Positions 5,301-8,623 of a DNA stretch of 8,623 bases are shown in pieces. Source of the DNA: Firmicutes bacterium UBA6418 (lineage in GTDB: Bacteria > Bacillota > Clostridia > Peptostreptococcales > Anaerovoracaceae); assembly GCA_002439735.1 (NCBI GenBank), contig DJPG01000045.1, forward strand, positions 1 through 8,623, given 5' to 3'. How positions within the stretch are numbered: the stretch's first letter is position 1; every line of letters begins with the position of its first letter. A program made the translations under genes and the position numbers. The notes beneath the pieces are model-generated. The model ran no database searches. It saw nothing but the letters and a program-made list of their open reading frames with translations, and was not told where the DNA came from.

Positions 5301-8030
5301 GTGTCCGGCTCCATCAAATTCACATTGACCGTTGGTGAGCTTTCCTGCTGTCCAGGCATATTTGCCAAGGTCGATATCCGCCGTCAGCTTGGCTTTGATG
5401 CCGCTGTTCTTGCTTGCGTTTTCTGCAAACCATGCAAGCTCGGCACCGGTTCCGATCTGGTAAACGCCGGCCTCATCTTTTTGTGGTTCCGTTTTGCTTG
5501 TGCCGTCCCATGCGGTTTCGGATGTAACTGGCAGCACGATTTCAAACGCGTTGCGGCCTTCATCCGTAACGGTCACAGATCCTGTGGTATACTCCACGCC
5601 CCCGCCGCTGATAACATAGGAGTACTCCTCCGCAAACGCTTTGAAGGTGCCGTCATCTTTGACGTCAACAGCAATGCCCTCCGCATCCTGCATCGTGATC
5701 GCCAGTTTCGTGCGGTCGATGCTGTTGCCGTCACTTCCCTTGAAGGTCAGTTTGCCGGTGAGAAATTCAGTTTCTGTCAGAGAAAGTGTCACTTCCGGAA
5801 GTCTGGCCAAAATGCCGGATACGCTCGGCGCGTTGAAGCCCCTGTCCGTACCTTTCGCATAGGTGATGCCGCGATGCGTCGGCACACCGGCAAATCCGCC
5901 TTGCTTGATGGCTCCGCTCAGTGTGTAGGCACTGCCGTCCCAATATTTCGGTATGGTAATGGCGATCTTCTGGCGATCCGGATTGCCGCTGAAATCGTAA
6001 ACGCCGAAATTACCGCCGGGGTTGGATTTGAAATAGGTGCCATCTTCACCCGCATAGTAGAGTGAGAAGTTGAAGTTATATGCGCCGGACAGCTTTTCCT
6101 TCGGGCTGACCAGATTGCTGAACTGCAGATATACCGTATCGCCTGCCTTTAGAGCTGCCTTGGCTTCATCCGTTAATTCTTTGCCGTCCGCATCCACCAG
6201 CTTATAGCTGACGCCGCGTGCGGTGATGACCTGATAATTGGCCAAACCGTCCTTCTCAACTTTGACAATATGGCGCCCGGTGGTCAGTCCGGTGATCGTG
6301 ACCATGCCGTCTGCAGAAGTTGTCACTCCATCAGCGTTAAAGCCGTTGAATGTCATCTTGCTGCCCACGGTGGAACGCGCCACGGTGACGGTGCATCCTT
6401 CCTCAGGTTTGAAGCTGTACTCTGCCCCCTCTCTGCCTAAGTAGAACAGGATGTCATGCTCGGCATCCAGCGTCTTTTGTTCTTGCTTTGTGATGGTGGC
6501 GTCCATGCGGTCTAACTGCATATTGGTCTTGATGCCGGTGCCGTCCGCACCCACGGTGACCACGAACACGCCGGTGCATTCCGGCCAGATCGCGGAGAAC
6601 TGTTTGCTGGCAGTGCTGCTCTGGCCCTGCATATGGATCATGGCATCATAGGTCACCAGTACGATCGCCGTTCCTTCTTTGTTCGCCGTCATGGTCGCTA
6701 CATTGCTGTTCTTTGCATCCGGTGTAATGGTCACAACATCGCTGTCGTTTCCGTTCACATCGATGACCTCGTAGTGCATGTCCGGAAGCGCAACTTTTGC
6801 GTTCATATAGCTCTCGATCGCGAACCAGTTACGGAAAGAGTTCAGCTCAAAAGTCTCGCCGACCTTCATATTCTTATATCCGGCCTGATTGATGTTCAGA
6901 TAAATATCCGCGCGGTCATAGACGTTCTTATCAAAGCGATAGACGGTATTCTTGTTGAACTCGCTGCTGTTCATGTACAGGTCATCCGCGGTCAGATTCA
7001 CCTCCGCCTTGGCACTCCAGCTGGCGTAATTCCAGTAGGTGACACCATTCGGATTTTGTACGCGGTAAAAATAGGTCGTACCCTTGTCGAGATGATAGGT
7101 TGCCGTGCCATTTGCAGCATCGGATTTTTCGGCATCCTTATAGCTGTATACATAGTAGCTTGTCAAGGTACCCACCGTGATCGTTGACCCTGCCGGAGCC
7201 TTGAAATTAACAACCACGAACTCCTTACAGGTGAGAAAAAGAGACTCGTTCATGGTCGGCGTCTTGGAAGCAGTGGCCGGATTATAGTTCGCATGTTTCG
7301 TCGCATCCGGTACTGCGGTTGCCTCTACGGTATCGCCAACTGTAAAGATGCAAGTGTTGCGGACAGATTCCCACGCTTTTCCTTTGCCATCGATCGTCGT
7401 TCCCAACTCCACAGTACGAGATGCTGCGCTGCCTGCCGGCGTGACTTTCACATCCAGTGTATAGTCCTCACCCAACTTCCAGTCTGAAGGACTTACAGAA
7501 ATCTGGTACATACGCTGGATCTTAAATTCCTTGTGACTTTCGTCTACCGTAATGGAAACGCCTCCGTTGCAATCGCCGTTTGCGTCATAGCCCTCTACCC
7601 AGTAGCTGCCTGCATCCAGAGAAACGGTATACGCACCGTCAGCCGCAGTAACATCGGTCAGCAGATCCGCGAACCCTTTCTGACCGCCATCGTAGGTATA
7701 GAGTTTCAGGGACGCCACTTGTGCGCTATGCATACCGCTGAGCGTCAGCTGGATCTTCCCATCGTCCTGCCGTCCTCCTTCTGGTTCCGTTGAAGGCTCC
7801 GTTTCGCCCTCGCCGTCTGCATCTTCGTTCACATCCGGGCTCTGCGGTGCGTCAACATGCTTTGCATCGTTTCCGTTCCCGGCATCCTGCGTGACGGCTG
7901 CGCCCACATTTTCTTCTTCGAGGGACTGGATCGTATCTGCGAACGCCATGCTCGGCATCATGGTAAGCATCATCATCACTGCCATGAGTGCAACGAGAGC
8001 TTTTGAAAATTTCTTGTTTTGTTTCCCCAT
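2349..8030 (-). CDS. Giant secreted multidomain surface protein with GLUG repeats and a DUF4430 domain
   Basis: This gene encodes 1893 residues from ATG 8030, with AAAGGA about 8 nt upstream, to TGA at 2349. Residues 1-31 are a Sec signal peptide (basic start, hydrophobic core, AFA cut). Residues 33-95 are an acidic low-complexity linker. About 95-860 are Ig/Cna-B-like beta modules without clear family matches (for example DGAYTVSLDAGSYWVEGYD near 132-150). Residues 860-946 resemble the lead-in usually seen before GLUG repeats, and 947-1084 hold five GLUG repeats. Two zinc-ribbon-like CxxC pairs follow (C1173/C1176, C1208/C1211), then a jelly-roll-like module at about 1238-1370. Residues 1382-1503 are DUF4430 (SGWMYTVNG with W1472, then KDGDVIIWHY). 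After a linker, about 1555-1760 is the adhesin-type domain ending in NHFSEYAL, and about 1765-1893 is an FN3-like tail (KFYRSTKKSSKY). There is no LPXTG, SLH or membrane anchor. The cobalamin riboswitch upstream suggests corrinoid scavenging at the cell surface. That function is inferred; a general adhesin role is the alternative. Confidence 0.96.
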   Translation of the reverse strand: MGKQNKKFSKALVALMAVMMMLTMMPSMAFADTIQSLEEENVGAAVTQDAGNGNDAKHVDAPQSPDVNEDADGEGETEPSTEPEGGRQDDGKIQLTLSGMHSAQVASLKLYTYDGGQKGFADLLTDVTAADGAYTVSLDAGSYWVEGYDANGDCNGGVSITVDESHKEFKIQRMYQISVSPSDWKLGEDYTLDVKVTPAGSAASRTVELGTTIDGKGKAWESVRNTCIFTVGDTVEATAVPDATKHANYNPATASKTPTMNESLFLTCKEFVVVNFKAPAGSTITVGTLTSYYVYSYKDAEKSDAANGTATYHLDKGTTYFYRVQNPNGVTYWNYASWSAKAEVNLTADDLYMNSSEFNKNTVYRFDKNVYDRADIYLNINQAGYKNMKVGETFELNSFRNWFAIESYMNAKVALPDMHYEVIDVNGNDSDVVTITPDAKNSNVATMTANKEGTAIVLVTYDAMIHMQGQSSTASKQFSAIWPECTGVFVVTVGADGTGIKTNMQLDRMDATITKQEQKTLDAEHDILFYLGREGAEYSFKPEEGCTVTVARSTVGSKMTFNGFNADGVTTSADGMVTITGLTTGRHIVKVEKDGLANYQVITARGVSYKLVDADGKELTDEAKAALKAGDTVYLQFSNLVSPKEKLSGAYNFNFSLYYAGEDGTYFKSNPGGNFGVYDFSGNPDRQKIAITIPKYWDGSAYTLSGAIKQGGFAGVPTHRGITYAKGTDRGFNAPSVSGILARLPEVTLSLTETEFLTGKLTFKGSDGNSIDRTKLAITMQDAEGIAVDVKDDGTFKAFAEEYSYVISGGGVEYTTGSVTVTDEGRNAFEIVLPVTSETAWDGTSKTEPQKDEAGVYQIGTGAELAWFAENASKNSGIKAKLTADIDLGKYAWTAGKLTNGQCEFDGAGHKVYNLVSSKGLFDTISGSSVVKNLTVEGRITAPEGQAGGIAGCLQSGTIENCVNKATVTGAKTKYNVGGIAGYTGSNTLIKNCVNMGEISGEAQQVGGILGKAGGSGSVEGCINQGTVSGSGKVGGVIGYDESGITIKDCYNTAAITGTDNVGGVIGQAKKSGIANCYNAGSVNKGKGTAFAGSVESSSFEKCYYLKGIGYDENAQELSSEDLKSAELGTGFKLVCKNYPALTWEADKTAHTGQLQETVAPVCGAKGYDLYQCSSCGETYKMNYTDALAHTPDKSKETVFPAYRQEICSVCNAKYKVWNDDRLQYIVLPSKGLETITMSDDASGEDAAEYPWQWNVRKARFESSNKGKSNTTSQTNFTFTLTEEKQLSFDYGVSSDKGYGTLSVILTSGEESKTIADKIGGETGGSFSEVLPAGSYTLTVKFVRGSAFSWTDVKEDMGYITNVKLQDKPKETPTTPEAKPSVTFRLIGCEIAKQDVDLGTNTYLPNYVTWIATTTYTLEELGENATVGTVFKKALDAKGLAYEGYDGNYISSITAPSGYVLSEMTNGPKSGWMYTVNGSHPNKGLLDYQIKDGDVIIWHYVNDYAYEVQDWVEDEGHPALGNSSTWNGWLKAADTVGGTGGGAAESPVEEKKVTTAGEAGSAVTTAPTEVSVSGSAAKASISNETADEMVKQAKENKSSEIVLNVSAAETKNAETIQTEIPKSTLTSIVANTDAQLTITTSQGTLTVDQETMKQMTEEAKGSTVVIEISKVNAPSKEQKELVGEDAQIYKLTAKSGNTEITQFKGTVTVKLPILSSLEDKKVAAVYLENDGKLTQMPGQKITIDKQAFYVFRTNHFSEYALVDAEKTGLQTDEQILEQAEEQLAKVSLTARSVKTAKKNVKVTLKTDAKTAVAIEEIESLGYTVKYKFYRSTKKSSKYAAKLTKASKSYINTTGTKGSRYYYKARVMVYDQKGKLVTYSKLTQCKYAARIWTK
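4779..5192 (-). repeat. Five tandem GLUG repeats inside the surface protein
   Basis: Protein residues 947-1084 contain five copies of about 24-28 residues, each opening with (A/V)GG(I/V)(A/L/I)G and containing a C-(V/I/Y)-N or equivalent turn before a short TVSG-like strand. The first, second and later openings read AGGIAGCLQSG, VGGIAGYTGSN, VGGILGKAGGSG, VGGVIGYDESG and VGGVIGQAKKSG. GLUG repeats form beta-helix-like folds in secreted and surface proteins of Firmicutes. The DNA copies are diverged, so this is an old protein-level repeat and not a fresh tandem duplication. Confidence 0.88.
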
Positions 8031-8075
8031 TGAGTTTCCTTTCTCTAAAAAATATCATAAGCTATAAAAGCACAC

Positions 8076-8119
8076 AAAAAGCTACTGTCCGTATCGGTAG
8101 TGACCGACCTGACAGCAGC
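8076..8119 (-). terminator. Intrinsic terminator of the long cobalamin riboswitch
   Basis: On the minus strand GCTGCTGTC (8119-8111) pairs with GACAGTAGC (8089-8081) over 9 bp with one G-U, and an inner TCGGT-CACT-ACCGA hairpin extends it. TTTTTGTGTGC follows directly. It lies 46 nt before the start codon of the large surface protein and after the aptamer. A 5-bp alternative, ACAGC (8132-8128) with GCTGT (8116-8112), overlaps the 5' arm and is a possible antiterminator. Confidence 0.87.
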
Positions 8120-8201
8120 CCGTTTTCGCTGTTTTCTGAGATTTCATTTCATCGTTTAGCAAATTTGTCCTGTGGGCACGTTGATAGCTCATCGCAGCCA
8201 C
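8082..8201 (-). CDS. Candidate small upstream ORF in the riboswitch leader
   Basis: A GTG at 8201 is preceded by a perfect AGGAGG (8216-8211) with 9 nt spacing and opens a 39-codon frame ending in TAG at 8084-8082, inside the 3' arm of the terminator hairpin. An in-frame ATG lies three codons later. The product is basic and polar, with no recognisable domain and two adjacent cysteines near its end. The good ribosome site and the position make a leader peptide possible, because a translating ribosome would melt the terminator. The frame is also open upstream through the aptamer, so chance is a real alternative. Confidence 0.25.
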   Translation of the reverse strand: MAAMSYQRAHRTNLLNDEMKSQKTAKTGCCQVGHYRYGQ

Positions 8202-8273
8202 AGGCTTTGTCCTCCTGCTTTTTTCCAATAAAAGAAGCCACCTGCATTTTCTCGATGCTGTGAACTGATTTCC

Positions 8274-8489
8274 CATCTGTGCATGTCTCCTGACTTGGGC
8301 ATCCTCACGTTTTTTCTCCTTCCCAAGGTGCCGGGAACCGACCGGCGGCCGGATTCTCCTCAGTGGTTTGTGAAAAAACGCTCTTCCCTTACAGTGGCGG
8401 AACCGCGCAGGACTTTCACCTGCTTCCATCTTAGCTTTTGACTGTTCCGCAGCCTATGGCGAAAGCGGCCTGCCAAAAGAACACAAACG
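8274..8489 (-). ncRNA. Cobalamin riboswitch aptamer, long form
   Basis: The minus strand shows GCAGGTGAAAGTCCTGC followed by GCGGTTCCGC and GCCACTGT (8398-8391), then AGTCAGGAGACATGC (8295-8281), a good match to the B12 box. CGTTTGTG (8489-8482) pairs with CACAGATG (8281-8274) to close the aptamer. Compared with the aptamer at 986-1140, one G-C pair has become G-U, which keeps the helix. The 95 nt between GCCACTGT and the B12 box hold a peripheral arm, including a perfect 9-bp CGTTTTTTC/GAAAAAACG helix that encloses GC-rich hairpins. This is the layout of a class I cobalamin riboswitch. It controls the 1893-residue DUF4430 surface protein, probably through the terminator at 8076-8119, with expression off when cobalamin is bound. 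Confidence 0.95.
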
Positions 8490-8517
8490 TTTTTATGTAC
8501 TTTTTTCAACGAGCAAT

Positions 8518-8547
8518 AGTATAGCACTTTACATAGGTGTTTGGCAA
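8518..8547 (-). promoter_or_regulatory. Sigma-A type promoter for the large surface protein transcript
   Basis: On the minus strand TTGCCA (8547-8542) and TATACT (8523-8518) are separated by 18 nt. A start near 8511 gives a leader of about 480 nt that contains the aptamer and terminator. The bases from 8548 to the window end show no gene I can support. Confidence 0.72.
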
Positions 8548-8623
8548 GGGGAATTTTATAGCTTTTTCGATTTATCATGGCAAAGTTTTCTGCGTGGACT
8601 GCTGAATCGACGGCATACAATGG

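Noticed and set aside
5301..6065. Plus-strand open frame of 254 codons opposite the large surface protein
   Set aside because: It is the antisense shadow of a clearly coding minus-strand gene, has no ribosome site or recognisable domain, and its composition (Arg, Cys, Phe-rich) is typical of a reverse-complement frame.
8082..8429. Minus-strand 115-codon frame through the long riboswitch
   Set aside because: Its start and first half lie in the conserved aptamer core, which is structured RNA. Only the last 39 codons, with their own AGGAGG, are kept as a low-confidence candidate.

Overview
The window looks like chromosomal DNA from a low-to-mid GC anaerobic Firmicute, most probably a gut-type Clostridia (Lachnospiraceae, Oscillospiraceae or Anaerovoracaceae-like). 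The basis is the very large Sec-exported surface protein with GLUG and CxxC repeats, the DUF4430 domains, the purine-rich Shine-Dalgarno sites, and the riboswitch-plus-terminator style of control. The exact family cannot be fixed from the sequence. All convincing genes lie on the minus strand, so transcription runs from high to low coordinates.

Layout in the direction of transcription: (1) 8547-8518, a sigma-A type promoter; 8489-8274, a long cobalamin riboswitch aptamer; a leader with a possible small upstream ORF; an intrinsic terminator at 8119-8076. (2) 8030-2349, an 1893-residue secreted multidomain protein that carries a DUF4430 (transcobalamin C-terminal-like) domain near residues 1382-1503. 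(3) 2299-2269, a terminator-like hairpin. (4) 2204-2169, a strong stem-loop leading into 2153-1299, a small unsignalled DUF11-type beta-sandwich protein, followed by another terminator-like hairpin at 1251-1203. (5) 1193-1165, a promoter; 1140-986, a second, shorter cobalamin riboswitch; a terminator at 923-874. (6) 848 to the window edge, a membrane-anchored DUF4430 protein cut off at position 1.

The main biological theme is corrinoid supply. Two separate transcription units begin with paralogous cobalamin riboswitches, each followed by an intrinsic terminator, and both encode extracytoplasmic proteins with a domain related to the corrinoid-binding C-terminal domain of transcobalamin and intrinsic factor. 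The simplest reading is a Gram-positive corrinoid capture system, with one large surface or secreted protein and one short membrane-tethered protein, both induced when cobalamin is scarce. Riboswitches, terminators and domains are read from sequence and family knowledge; corrinoid binding is inference.

The DUF11 gene between them has no riboswitch and is flanked by terminator-like hairpins, so it is probably an independent unit of unknown function. No tRNA, rRNA, CRISPR array, insertion sequence or phage gene was seen.
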